Positions 1 to 8,641 of a stretch of DNA of 64,000 nucleotides are shown here, one piece after another. The stretch comes from Gemmatimonadota bacterium. Its GTDB lineage: Bacteria > Gemmatimonadota > Gemmatimonadetes > Gemmatimonadales > Gemmatimonadaceae. Each line of letters starts with the position of its first letter. The stretch's first letter is position 1. A program made the position numbers and the translations under genes. The notes beneath the pieces are model-generated. The model searched no databases and was not told where the DNA came from. It worked only from the letters and a program-made list of their open reading frames with translations. Location: NCBI GenBank assembly GCA_023249375.1, contig JAHFCT010000001.1, positions 24,012 to 88,011 of the forward strand. Reading direction: 5' to 3'.

Positions 1-118
1 CCCTACGCCCTGCGGGGAGTGCGCTGATTGTCGCGCACGGACCCGCTCTAGATAGTTGTCGCTTGCTCGACGCACTTCCAGAGCGTGTGCGCGTCCTTCC
101 CACCCCTTCGGAGCAGCG

Positions 119-2359
119 ATGAACGCTCGCCTCGACTCGTTCTCGTACGACGACGACATCGTACGGAAATTCCTGTGGGCCACGATGATCTGGGGCCTGG
201 TCGGCTTCCTGGTCGGCCTCATCATCGCCGTTCAGCTGCCGTATCCCAGCGCGAACATCGCCCCGTATCTCACGTTCGGCCGACTGCGTCCGCTGCACAC
301 CAACGCGGTGATCTTTGCCTTCGCCGGTAATGCGTGGTTCACCGGCGCCTACTACTCGACGCAGCGCCTGCTGAAAGCGCGCATGTGGAGCGACGGGCTG
401 AGCAAGTTCCACTTCTGGGGCTGGCAGGCGATCATCGTCTCGGCGGCGCTGACGCTGCCGTTTGGCATCACGCAGTCCAAGGAATACGCCGAGCTCGAGT
501 GGCCCATCGACATCGCCATCGCGGTGGTGTGGGTTGCGTTCGCCATCAACTTCTTCGTGACGCTCACCAAGCGCCGCGAGCGCCACATCTATGTCGCGAT
601 CTGGTTCTACATCGCGTCGATCATCACCGTGGCGATCCTGCACATCTTCAACAACCTGTCGGTGCCGGCCGGCATGTGGAAGAGCTACAGCATCTACGCC
701 GGCGTGCAGGACGCCTTCATGCAGTGGTGGTACGGGCACAACGCCGTCGCATTCTTTCTGACGACGCCGTTCCTCGGGCTGATGTACTACTTCATGCCCA
801 AGGCGGCCGACCGGCCAGTCTTCAGCTATAAACTGTCGATCCTGCACTTCTGGACACTCGTCTTCCTGTACATCTGGGCCGGCCCGCACCACCTGCACTA
901 CACGGCGCTCCCTGACTGGGCATCGACCCTGGGCATGCTCTTCTCGGTGATGCTGTGGATGCCGAGCTGGGGCGGCATGGTGAACGGCCTGCTCACGCTG
1001 CGCGGTGCGTGGCACAAGGTGACTGAAGACCCGATTCTCAAGTTCTTCGTGGTCGCCGTCACCGCCTACGGCATGTCGACGTTCGAGGGCCCGATGCTCT
1101 CGATCAAGAGCGTGAATGCGCTGGCGCACTACACCGACTGGATCATCGCGCATGTGCACACCGGTGCGCTCGGCTGGAACGGTTTCTTGACGTTCGGCAT
1201 GGTGTACTGGCTGGTCCCGCGGCTCTTCCAGACGGAGATGTACAGCAAGAAGCTCGTGAACCTGCATTTCTGGCTGGCGACGTTCGGCATCCTGCTCTAC
1301 GTGGTGGCCATCTACTCGGCCGGCGCCACGCAGGGGCTGATGTGGCGCGCGTTCGACGAGACGGGGCGGCTGCAGTACCCCGACTTCGTCGAAACGGTGA
1401 TGCGCCTCATGCCGATGTACTGGGTGCGCGTCGTGGGCGGCCTGCTCTACATCTCGGGCATGGTGCTGGGCATCTACAACATCTTCAAGACGTGGGCGAA
1501 CCGTCCGGCGGCGTATGTGGTACCCGTGATTCAGGCCGCGCCGCTCGAGCCGAACTACACCGATGCGCACGCCGCCGCGTCCGGCGGTCTGTGGGCGCGC
1601 TTCAGCTCGGCCCGCTGGCACCGCCGCTGGGAAGGCATGCCGCTGTTCTTCAGCGTGATGACTGCCGTCGCGGTGATCGTGGCGTCGCTCTTCGAGATCA
1701 TTCCGACGTTCCTCATCAAGTCGAACGTCCCGACGATCGCCAGCGTCAAGCCGTACACGCCGCTCGAGCTCGCGGGGCGCGACATCTACCAGCGCGAGGG
1801 CTGCTTCAACTGCCACTCGCAGATGATCCGTCCGCTCACGTACGAGACCGAGCGCTACGGCGATTACTCCAAGCCCGGCGAGTCGGTGTACGACCATCCG
1901 TTCCTGTGGGGCTCGCGCCGCATCGGGCCGGACCTCGCGCGCGTGGGCGGCAAGTATCCCGACCTGTGGCACGTGCGGCATATGTACAATCCGCGCGAAG
2001 TCACGCAGAAGTCGATCATGCCGGCGTATCCGAAGCTGCAGACCAACCTCATCGACTTCCCCACCATCCAGAAGCACGTCGATGCGATGGCGATGCTGGG
2101 CGTGCCATACGGCGACGCCATCAACCGGGCGCCCGAGATGGCCAAGGCGCAGGCCGCGCAGATCGCGGCGTCCATTGAAGCCGCCGGCGGCCCGAAGGGA
2201 CTGGCTGACAAGGAAATCGTGGCGCTGACGGCGTATTTGCAGCGCCTCGGCCGCGACATCAAGAACGCGCCGGCGGGTACGGTGCAGCAGCCGCCGGCGG
2301 CGCCGGCGGCCAAGCCGGTGGCGCTCGCCGCGCCGTCCGCGCCACCTGGGGGCCGCTGA
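119..2359 (+). CDS. ccoNO: Fused cbb3-type cytochrome c oxidase subunits I and II (CcoN-CcoO)
   Basis: Catalytic core of the high-affinity cbb3 oxidase in the cytoplasmic membrane, reducing O2 with electrons from cytochrome c. The 746-aa protein joins two normally separate subunits. Residues 1 to about 465 are CcoN, with candidate haem/CuB histidines at H60 (RPLHTN), H207 (WWYGHN), H257-H258 (GPHHLH) and H345/H347 (AHVHTG). Residues from about 505 are CcoO, with a membrane anchor and one haem c site, CFNCH at 562-566. The ATG at 119 is preferred because GGAG lies 5 bases upstream; an in-frame start at 56 would add 21 unlikely residues. The stop overlaps the ccoQ start by one base. Fused CcoNO is known outside Proteobacteria. 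Identification is very secure. Confidence 0.95.
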   Translation: MNARLDSFSYDDDIVRKFLWATMIWGLVGFLVGLIIAVQLPYPSANIAPYLTFGRLRPLHTNAVIFAFAGNAWFTGAYYSTQRLLKARMWSDGLSKFHFWGWQAIIVSAALTLPFGITQSKEYAELEWPIDIAIAVVWVAFAINFFVTLTKRRERHIYVAIWFYIASIITVAILHIFNNLSVPAGMWKSYSIYAGVQDAFMQWWYGHNAVAFFLTTPFLGLMYYFMPKAADRPVFSYKLSILHFWTLVFLYIWAGPHHLHYTALPDWASTLGMLFSVMLWMPSWGGMVNGLLTLRGAWHKVTEDPILKFFVVAVTAYGMSTFEGPMLSIKSVNALAHYTDWIIAHVHTGALGWNGFLTFGMVYWLVPRLFQTEMYSKKLVNLHFWLATFGILLYVVAIYSAGATQGLMWRAFDETGRLQYPDFVETVMRLMPMYWVRVVGGLLYISGMVLGIYNIFKTWANRPAAYVVPVIQAAPLEPNYTDAHAAASGGLWARFSSARWHRRWEGMPLFFSVMTAVAVIVASLFEIIPTFLIKSNVPTIASVKPYTPLELAGRDIYQREGCFNCHSQMIRPLTYETERYGDYSKPGESVYDHPFLWGSRRIGPDLARVGGKYPDLWHVRHMYNPREVTQKSIMPAYPKLQTNLIDFPTIQKHVDAMAMLGVPYGDAINRAPEMAKAQAAQIAASIEAAGGPKGLADKEIVALTAYLQRLGRDIKNAPAGTVQQPPAAPAAKPVALAAPSAPPGGR

Positions 2360-2541
2360 TGAAGCTCTCCGACATCATGGGCGCGGCGAACCTCTCGGTG
2401 TACGCCGAGATCGCGATGATCCTGTTCATCGCGGCGTTCGTTGTGATTGTGATCAAGACCTTCGCTCCCGGCCGGCAGAAGACGTTTGATGCCGCCAGCC
2501 GGATGCCACTCGACGACGAACATCCTCAGACGCCGCGCTGA
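2359..2541 (+). CDS. ccoQ: cbb3 oxidase small subunit CcoQ/FixQ
   Basis: A 60-aa single-span membrane protein, the usual size of CcoQ, which stabilises the cbb3 complex. The hydrophobic helix is about residues 15-33, followed by a basic stretch (APGRQK) and an acidic polar tail. Its ATG shares one base with the ccoNO stop, so the two are probably translationally coupled, and ccoP follows after 27 bases. Sequence alone is weak for so small a protein. Position between ccoO and ccoP, size and topology make the call. Confidence 0.85.
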   Translation: MKLSDIMGAANLSVYAEIAMILFIAAFVVIVIKTFAPGRQKTFDAASRMPLDDEHPQTPR

Positions 2542-2568
2542 TCACGCGCTGGGCGCACCGGAGCGCAT

Positions 2569-3183
2569 ATGGCTGACAACGACAACGACCATCTACTCGA
2601 CCACTCGTACGACGGCATTCAGGAGTATGACAATCCGTTGCCGACGTGGTGGAAGCTCATTTTCTACGCCTCCATCCTCGTGGTACCGCTCTATTTGTGG
2701 GACCCGCTGGGGATCGGCGTCGGCCCGGGAAAGGAGAAGGCGTACCAGCAGGAGCTTGCGGCGTTCAATGCGGCGCACCCGAAGGCCGCGGCCAGTTACA
2801 CGGATGATCAGGTGGCCGCGTTCGCCAAGAACCCGGCGAAAGTGGAAGCGGGGAAGGTCGTGTACACCACGTATTGCGTGCCCTGCCATCGGCCTGATGG
2901 CGGCGGCATCATTGGCCCCAACCTGACGGACGACTTCTGGATTCACGGTGGCCGGCCCACCGAGATCATGAAGACGGTCACGGAAGGCGTGCTCGCCAAG
3001 GGCATGCCGAACTGGGGCAAGATGCTGAAGCAGGAGCAGGTAGAAGATGCGGTGGCGTACGTGCAGACGCTCCACGGCACTAATCCGGCGAACCCCAAGG
3101 AACCGCAAGGCACCAAGTATCCGTCCGATTCCGCGGCCGCCCCGGCAGCCGCGGCTCCGGCTCCAACGAAGAAGGGGAAGTGA
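2569..3183 (+). CDS. ccoP: cbb3 oxidase cytochrome c subunit CcoP, mono-haem form
   Basis: Membrane-anchored cytochrome c that passes electrons into the cbb3 core. The 204-aa protein has an N-terminal segment containing DNPLPTWW, typical of CcoP, one TM helix at about residues 29-46, and a single cytochrome c domain with CVPCH at 103-107 and a candidate axial Met at 146 (KGMPNWG). Proteobacterial CcoP has two haems and about 290-310 residues, so this is a one-haem version rather than a broken gene: the frame is intact and ends in a natural Ala/Pro/Lys tail. GGAG precedes the ATG. It closes the structural part of the operon and is followed by a hairpin. Confidence 0.93.
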   Translation: MADNDNDHLLDHSYDGIQEYDNPLPTWWKLIFYASILVVPLYLWDPLGIGVGPGKEKAYQQELAAFNAAHPKAAASYTDDQVAAFAKNPAKVEAGKVVYTTYCVPCHRPDGGGIIGPNLTDDFWIHGGRPTEIMKTVTEGVLAKGMPNWGKMLKQEQVEDAVAYVQTLHGTNPANPKEPQGTKYPSDSAAAPAAAAPAPTKKGK

Positions 3184-3194
3184 ACCCGCGCTGA

Positions 3195-3219
3195 GGACGC
3201 GCGGATGCTCCGCGCGTCC
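3195..3219 (+). terminator. Perfect 11-bp hairpin between ccoP and ccoG
   Basis: GGACGCGCGGA and TCCGCGCGTCC pair perfectly around a TGC loop, followed by GTTCAATTCCT rather than a clean T run. It sits 11 bases after the ccoP stop. It may be a weak terminator or a 3' stabilising hairpin that makes structural subunits more abundant than the maturation genes downstream. Confidence 0.5.
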
Positions 3220-3260
3220 GTTCAATTCCTCATGCCCCCCAGCTTCACCCAGAGTTGACC

Positions 3261-4700
3261 ATGTCTGCCCCGGTCGCACCCGTTGCACCGGGTCGGGTTC
3301 TCCCGACCCTCAATGAAGACGGCACCCGACGCTGGCTTCGCCCCAAACCGTCCAGCGGCCAGTGGCTCAGCCGACGGACGATTGTGGCGTGGGTGCTCAT
3401 CGTCATTTATCTCGCCATTCCCCACGTGTTCGTTGACGGGAAGCCGGCGATTCTGCTCGACCTCCAACGCCGCGAGTTCACCTTCGTCGGCACGACGTTC
3501 CTGCCGACGGACACGCTGCTGCTGATGCTGCTCGCCATCAGCGTCGTAATCGCGATCTTCCTCGCGTCGGCGCTGGCCGGACGCGTCTGGTGCGGCTGGG
3601 CGTGCCCGCAGACGGTGTACATGGAGTTCGTCTTCCGTCCCATCGAGCGGTTCTTCGAGGGCGGCGCGCGCGGTTCGCTGCAGATCGACCAGGCGAACCG
3701 CGCCTTTCATCCGCGCCGATTCGCGAAGCACGTCACGTATCTCGTGATCGGCTCGTTCCTCGCGCACACCTTCCTCGGCTATTTCGTCGGGTGGGACCAG
3801 GTCGTGCACTGGGTGTTTGGCAGTCCCAAGGCGCATCCCGTGGGCTTCACGATCGTCACCATCACGACGATCGCCATCATGCTCGACTTCGTGTACTTCC
3901 GCGAGCAGGTGTGCATGGTCGCGTGCCCATACGGCCGCTGGCAGTCGGCGCTGCTCGACACGGATTCGCTGATCGTTGCCTACGACTACAATCGCGGCGA
4001 GCCGCGCGGCCTCGGCAAGGATCGCACCGGCAAGGGTGACTGCGTGGCCTGCCAGGCGTGCGTCACGACGTGCCCCACGGGCATCGACATTCGCAATGGC
4101 CTGCAAATGGAGTGCATCCATTGCACGCAGTGCATCGACGCCTGCGACGCGGTGATGCGCAAGGTCGGCAAACCCGAAGGACTCATTCGCTACACGTCGC
4201 TCGCCGCGCTCAAGGGACAGGGCAAGCACTTCCTGCGCGTGCGCACCGTGCTGTACCCCATCGCGTTTGCCGGCGTCTTCGGCACGTTCCTCTACCAGCT
4301 CGAGTTCAAGGACGCGGCCGACATCACGCTGCTGGGCGCGGCCGGCGCACCGTTCGTCGTGCAGCCCGATGGACACGTCACCAACCAGCTGCGCGTCCGC
4401 ATCGCCAATCGCTCGGGCATCGCGCACGCCTACGCCGTCGACGTGACGGGCACGGACAGCCTGCAGGTGATCGCGCCAATGAACCCGCTGCCCGTGCAGC
4501 CCGGCCGCACCGAGACGATGCCGCTGTTCGTGACGCTTCCGCACGATGCCTTTGTGGAAGGCGTGCGCACCGTCACCGTGCGGGTGACAGACGGCGGCAA
4601 GTACGCCGGCGCCTTCCCCTACCGGCTCGCGGGCCCCATACGAGACAAGGACGACGAGAACGAGCACAAGAACGAACGCGACAGCGGGAAGCGGCAGTGA
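3261..4700 (+). CDS. ccoG: Cytochrome oxidase accessory ferredoxin-like membrane protein CcoG (FixG/RdxA)
   Basis: Polytopic membrane iron-sulfur protein needed for cbb3 assembly; CcoG homologues reduce Cu(II) for copper delivery. It has several TM segments in the first 220 residues, a WCGWACPQTV motif near residue 110, then two ferredoxin-type 4Fe-4S clusters at about 261-295 (CVACQACVTTCP and CIHCTQCIDACD). A C-terminal Ig-like FixG_C domain follows. The ATG at 3261 is preferred; a TTG six bases upstream is also in frame. The stop overlaps the ccoH GTG as GTGA. Order and motifs make this secure. Confidence 0.95.
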   Translation: MSAPVAPVAPGRVLPTLNEDGTRRWLRPKPSSGQWLSRRTIVAWVLIVIYLAIPHVFVDGKPAILLDLQRREFTFVGTTFLPTDTLLLMLLAISVVIAIFLASALAGRVWCGWACPQTVYMEFVFRPIERFFEGGARGSLQIDQANRAFHPRRFAKHVTYLVIGSFLAHTFLGYFVGWDQVVHWVFGSPKAHPVGFTIVTITTIAIMLDFVYFREQVCMVACPYGRWQSALLDTDSLIVAYDYNRGEPRGLGKDRTGKGDCVACQACVTTCPTGIDIRNGLQMECIHCTQCIDACDAVMRKVGKPEGLIRYTSLAALKGQGKHFLRVRTVLYPIAFAGVFGTFLYQLEFKDAADITLLGAAGAPFVVQPDGHVTNQLRVRIANRSGIAHAYAVDVTGTDSLQVIAPMNPLPVQPGRTETMPLFVTLPHDAFVEGVRTVTVRVTDGGKYAGAFPYRLAGPIRDKDDENEHKNERDSGKRQ

Positions 4701-5173
4701 AGAAGGGCATGCAGTGGCCCATCGGCGTCGTCGTCGTGCTCGTGCTGACCGTCGCGGCCAACATCTACGTCGCCGTGCGCGCCAACGACGATCCGTCGGT
4801 GCACGTCGAGAGCGACTACTACCAGAAGGCCGTGCGGTTCGACGCCGATCTTGCGCTGCGTCGCCGCAGTGAGCGGCTGGGCTGGCATGTGTCGCTCGCG
4901 GCAACGCGCACCACCGCCGGCGAAGCCACGGTGATCGCCGCGCTCGTCGACTCGGTTGGTGCGCCCGTGCAGGGCGCCGTTGTACGATTCACGGCGCGCG
5001 CGGTGGCTCGCGCCAACGACTCCTTCACCGCGACCGCGCATCCAGACAGCGGCCGCTACGTCGCGACGATGCCCATGGGACGCCGCGGCTTGTGGGACGT
5101 GGACATCGAGGCCGTGCGCGGCGGAGAGCGGTTCGTCGCGGCCCAACGCCTCGACCTGCCGGACGTGCGGTAA
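4697..5173 (+). CDS. ccoH: cbb3 oxidase maturation protein CcoH/FixH
   Basis: A 158-aa protein with one N-terminal TM helix (about residues 6-24) and a periplasmic domain of about 130 residues, matching FixH. FixH associates with the oxidase during assembly. The helix is followed by the family-typical SDYYQKAVRFD. The GTG start at 4697 overlaps the ccoG stop (GTGA); an ATG four codons in, at 4709, is the alternative. The stop overlaps the next start as TAATG. The region also lies inside a longer open frame that runs back through ccoG, but only this part has FixH features. Confidence 0.88.
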   Translation: MKKGMQWPIGVVVVLVLTVAANIYVAVRANDDPSVHVESDYYQKAVRFDADLALRRRSERLGWHVSLAATRTTAGEATVIAALVDSVGAPVQGAVVRFTARAVARANDSFTATAHPDSGRYVATMPMGRRGLWDVDIEAVRGGERFVAAQRLDLPDVR

Positions 5174-5943
5174 TGTTCGCGCTCGTCGGCGCCGTGTTCG
5201 TGGCAAGCCTGCTCGGCTCGGCCCACTGCGCGGGCATGTGCGGTCCGTTCGTCTGCTTCTATGCCGGCGCCGACGCGCGCTCCAGTGCGTGGGGCCATGC
5301 AGCCTACAACGGCGGCCGGCTCCTCTCGTACTGGTTGCTCGGCGCGATGGCCGGCGCGCTTGGCGCCGGCGTGGAGCAGGTTGGCATCGGCGTGGGCGTG
5401 GCGCGCGCATCGGGAGCGCTTGCCGGCGTGCTGATGATCGTGTGGGGCGCCGTGACGCTGCTCGCCCTGCGCGGCGTCGCCATTCCCACGCCCGCGCCCA
5501 TTGCCGGCGTGCAGCGCTGGATGGCGGCGCGGCTGCGCGACGTGCGCAACTTGCCGCCGGTCGCGCGCGCACTCACGGTGGGCCTGCTCACCACGCTGAT
5601 GCCGTGCGGGTGGCTCTATGCGTTTGTGCTCACCGCCGCCGGCACCGGCAGCGTGGGCGGCGCCATGATCGTGATGACCGTCTTCTGGGCCGGCACGCTG
5701 CCGATGATGCTCGCCATCGGCGTCAGCGTGCGCCGCGTCGCGGGTCCCCTGCGCGACCGACTGCCCGTGATCAGCGCGTTGACGCTCGTGGTGATCGGCA
5801 TTCTCTCGTTGAGCGGCCGAGCGCGTCTGGATCCCTCGATGGTCGCCGCGCACGCGCGGCGCATGATGCCCGCCTCGTTGCAACCGGCGGCTGCGCCCCT
5901 GAACACGCCAACCGTCAGCCCCCCCGATGAGCATCGTCACTGA
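5173..5943 (+). CDS. SafE/TauE-like (UreH-domain) membrane protein of the cbb3 locus
   Basis: A 256-aa polytopic membrane protein with about six TM segments. Near the N-terminus it carries HCAGMCGP, and near the middle TTLMPCGWLYAF, the paired Cys-containing motifs of the SafE/UreH-like family regularly found between ccoH and ccoI or beside ccoS. Members are suspected to move copper or reductant across the membrane for oxidase maturation; that role is inference here. It starts on TAATG with ccoH and overlaps the ccoI start by 17 bases. The C-terminal 50 residues are proline- and histidine-rich, ending DEHRH. Confidence 0.85.
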   Translation: MFALVGAVFVASLLGSAHCAGMCGPFVCFYAGADARSSAWGHAAYNGGRLLSYWLLGAMAGALGAGVEQVGIGVGVARASGALAGVLMIVWGAVTLLALRGVAIPTPAPIAGVQRWMAARLRDVRNLPPVARALTVGLLTTLMPCGWLYAFVLTAAGTGSVGGAMIVMTVFWAGTLPMMLAIGVSVRRVAGPLRDRLPVISALTLVVIGILSLSGRARLDPSMVAAHARRMMPASLQPAAAPLNTPTVSPPDEHRH

Positions 5944-8425
5944 CGCCAAGGGCGTGAACGCACCGGCGCTGGTGCCGTGCGCGCACTGCGCACTCGATGT
6001 GCCGGCCGGGCTCATCGACGCAGGCGCGGAGCGGCAGTTCTGCTGTACGGGATGCCGCACGGCGTACGCCATCCTGCACGAACACGGCCTCGGGCAGTAC
6101 TACGCGTTCGGTGAGAAGCGCGACACGCCAGTGCGGCCAACGGGCAAGAAATACGAAGAGTTCGATCACGAGGCGTTCCATTCGCTGTATGTGAAGCCGC
6201 TCAAGGGCGGACTGTGCACCGCCGAGCTCTACCTCGAAGGCGTGCACTGTTCATCGTGCGTCTGGCTGGTGGAGCGCGTGCCGCTGCTCCTCACCGGCGT
6301 CGTGCGCGCCGAGCTCGACATCCGCCGTTCACGCGCGCATGTCGAGTGGGACCCGGCCGTCGTCACGCTCTCGGCCATTGCGCAGCAGCTCGACGTGCTC
6401 GGCTACGCACCGCATCCGTACCGTGGGGTTGCCGCCGAGACGATGCGCCGCAAGGAAGACCGCGCGATGCTCATGCGCATCGGCATCGCGGGAGCGCTGG
6501 CCGCCAACATCATGCTGCTGGCGCTGGCACTATACAGCGGGTGGTTCAGCGGCATGGAAGCGGAGTACGAGCGCTACTTCCGCTTCATCTCACTGATGCT
6601 GACCATCCCGTCGCTCTTCGGGCCGGGCTGGCTATTCTTTCAGGGCGCGCTCGCTTCGCTGCGCACGCGGCGGCTGCACATCGACCTGCCCATCGCCATC
6701 GCGCTCGCGGCGGGCTTTGCGCGCGGCGCGGTCAACACCGTCAGCGGCAGCGGTCCGATCTATTTTGACGCCGTCGGCACGCTGGTCTTCCTGCTGCTGA
6801 GCGGCCGCTTTCTGCAGAACCGCGGCCAGCGCGCTGCCGCCGACGCCGCCGAACTGCTCGGTTCGCTCGCACCCGATGCGGCGCGTGTGGTGGATGACGC
6901 CAGCGAGCGCGAGGTGCCCGTGGAGGCGCTCCTCCCCGGCATGGTGATGCTGGTGCGCTCGGGCGAAACGTTCGCCGCTGACGGCGACGTCGTCGACGGT
7001 CGCTCGGCGGTGGATTGCTCGCTGCTCACGGGCGAGCCGCGCCCCGAGGCGGTTGATGTTGGGTCGCACGTGTTTGCCGGCACCGTGAATCTCACGGGCC
7101 AAGTGCGGGTGAAGGTCACGCAGGCTGGCGAGATGAGCCGCTTGGGGGCGCTGCTGCGCCGAATGGAAGAAAGCGCGCGCCGCCGTGCCCCGGTGGTACA
7201 GCTCGCCAACTCGATTGCCGGGTGGTTTGTCGCCGCGGTGCTCGTGGTGGCCGTCGCCACGTATGTCTACGGGCTGCGGCACGACCCCGCGCGTGCGCTC
7301 GACAACGCCATCGCACTGCTCGTGGTCACCTGCCCCTGCGCGCTTGGTCTCGCGACGCCGCTCGCCATCACGGTTGGCATTGGTCGCGCCGCTAAGGGCG
7401 GCATTCTCATCAAGGGCGGCGATGCGATTGAGGCGCTCAACCGACCGGGGCTGATTCTGCTCGACAAGACCGGCACCGTCACCGAGGGGCGCGTGCGACT
7501 GGTACGCTGGGAAGGATTGGACGCCGCCAAGCCGCTCGTCGCGGCGCTCGAGCGCGAGAGCAGTCACCCGATTGCCATCGCCGTGCAGCAGGCGTGGCCC
7601 GTGGTCGAAGTGCTCGATGCGTCCGACGTGCATCAAACCGTCGGTGGCGGCATTGAAGGAACGGTCGGCAGCCGCCATGTGGTTGTCGGCGCGCCGACGT
7701 TCGTCGCGCGACGCACCGGTGCGGCGGCCGACGCACCCGACGTGCGCATCGAAGCGTTCGCCGAGGAAGGACTCACGCCCGTGTGGGTGGCGGTGGATGG
7801 CGCGGTCGTCGCGCGCGCCGGTTTCGGCGATCCGCTGCGCGCCGACGCACTTCCATCGCTCAATCGATTGCGTTCGCTCGGCTGGCGCGTGGCGCTGCTC
7901 AGCGGCGACCATCCGGCCGTGGTGCGCAGCACGGCGCGGCGGCTCGGCATCGATCTCGCCGACGCGATTGGCGGCGCTTCGCCCGAGGACAAGCTGCGCC
8001 GGGTCGAGGACGCGCGTACGCGCGGCACGGTGCTGATGGTTGGTGATGGCGTGAATGACGCCGCGGCCATCGCGGCCGCTACCGTCGGCGTGGGCGTGCA
8101 CGGCGGCGCCGAGGCATCGATGAACGCGGCGGATGTGTACCTGTCACGCCCCGGGCTCGCGCCGCTGGTGGAACTGGTGGAGGGCGCACACCGCACGATG
8201 CTGGTAATTCGCAACAACATCATCTTCTCCGTCGCCTACAACTGCCTTGGCGCCACGCTCGCCTTGCTGGGCATGCTTGATCCGCTCATCGCGGCGGTGC
8301 TGATGCCCATGAGTTCGCTCAGCGTCGTTCTGACCAGCTGGCGCAGTCGGACCTTTGATGCGGTTGCGCCCGTGGCCGCCCGCGTGCATTCATCGGGCGT
8401 CGTCCAAGAGGAGCCGGCCGCGTGA
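5927..8425 (+). CDS. ccoI: Copper-exporting P1B-type ATPase CcoI/FixI
   Basis: Membrane ATPase that exports copper to the periplasm for cbb3 assembly. The 832-aa protein starts with a Cys-rich domain of P-type ATPases (CAHC at 18-21, CCTGC at 39-43), then a heavy-metal-associated domain with GVHCSSC (Cys 108 and 111). The transmembrane metal site is CPC at 469-471. The phosphorylation motif DKTGT is at 513-517 and the hinge motif GDGVND lies near residue 706. The double N-terminal metal domain and operon position indicate the CcoI/CtpA slow-export class rather than detoxifying CopA. The start overlaps the preceding gene and the stop overlaps ccoS as GTGA. Confidence 0.95.
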   Translation: MSIVTDAKGVNAPALVPCAHCALDVPAGLIDAGAERQFCCTGCRTAYAILHEHGLGQYYAFGEKRDTPVRPTGKKYEEFDHEAFHSLYVKPLKGGLCTAELYLEGVHCSSCVWLVERVPLLLTGVVRAELDIRRSRAHVEWDPAVVTLSAIAQQLDVLGYAPHPYRGVAAETMRRKEDRAMLMRIGIAGALAANIMLLALALYSGWFSGMEAEYERYFRFISLMLTIPSLFGPGWLFFQGALASLRTRRLHIDLPIAIALAAGFARGAVNTVSGSGPIYFDAVGTLVFLLLSGRFLQNRGQRAAADAAELLGSLAPDAARVVDDASEREVPVEALLPGMVMLVRSGETFAADGDVVDGRSAVDCSLLTGEPRPEAVDVGSHVFAGTVNLTGQVRVKVTQAGEMSRLGALLRRMEESARRRAPVVQLANSIAGWFVAAVLVVAVATYVYGLRHDPARALDNAIALLVVTCPCALGLATPLAITVGIGRAAKGGILIKGGDAIEALNRPGLILLDKTGTVTEGRVRLVRWEGLDAAKPLVAALERESSHPIAIAVQQAWPVVEVLDASDVHQTVGGGIEGTVGSRHVVVGAPTFVARRTGAAADAPDVRIEAFAEEGLTPVWVAVDGAVVARAGFGDPLRADALPSLNRLRSLGWRVALLSGDHPAVVRSTARRLGIDLADAIGGASPEDKLRRVEDARTRGTVLMVGDGVNDAAAIAAATVGVGVHGGAEASMNAADVYLSRPGLAPLVELVEGAHRTMLVIRNNIIFSVAYNCLGATLALLGMLDPLIAAVLMPMSSLSVVLTSWRSRTFDAVAPVAARVHSSGVVQEEPAA

Positions 8426-8589
8426 GCATCATGTACGTCATTCTGCCCGTGGCGCTGATCGTGGTGTTCGCCGCGGTCATCGCGTTCGTGTGGGCGGCGC
8501 GGCGCGGGCAGTTCGATGATCTCGACACGCCGGCCATGCGCGCGTTGCATGATGACGTCGGGGAGAAGCAACCTCCCGAAGTACCCTAA
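8422..8589 (+). CDS. ccoS: cbb3 oxidase assembly protein CcoS/FixS
   Basis: A 55-aa protein read from GTG at 8422 (GTGA overlap with the ccoI stop) to TAA at 8587-8589. It has one TM helix (MYVILPVALIVVF and onward, about residues 4-24), then AARRGQFDDLDTPAMRAL. The short 'G-Q-F-D-D-L-D-T-P' signature is characteristic of CcoS, which is needed for cofactor insertion into CcoN. It is too short for routine ORF thresholds but is clearly real. It closes the cbb3 operon; the next gene converges on it 52 bases away. Confidence 0.93.
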   Translation: MSIMYVILPVALIVVFAAVIAFVWAARRGQFDDLDTPAMRALHDDVGEKQPPEVP

Positions 8590-8641
8590 GCGGACTTCGC
8601 GCGTCGCCGCGGGGGCGTGCGTACGGCGCCTGGGCGGTGTG

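Noticed and set aside
2569..3183. CcoP as a truncated gene missing its second haem domain
   Set aside because: The frame is intact, ends in a natural low-complexity tail, and is followed by a hairpin. No second CxxCH remnant is found downstream.
3222..4904. A 560-codon minus-strand frame across ccoG
   Set aside because: Composition is antisense-like (Arg/His/Ala-rich). ccoG with its iron-sulfur motifs occupies the plus strand.
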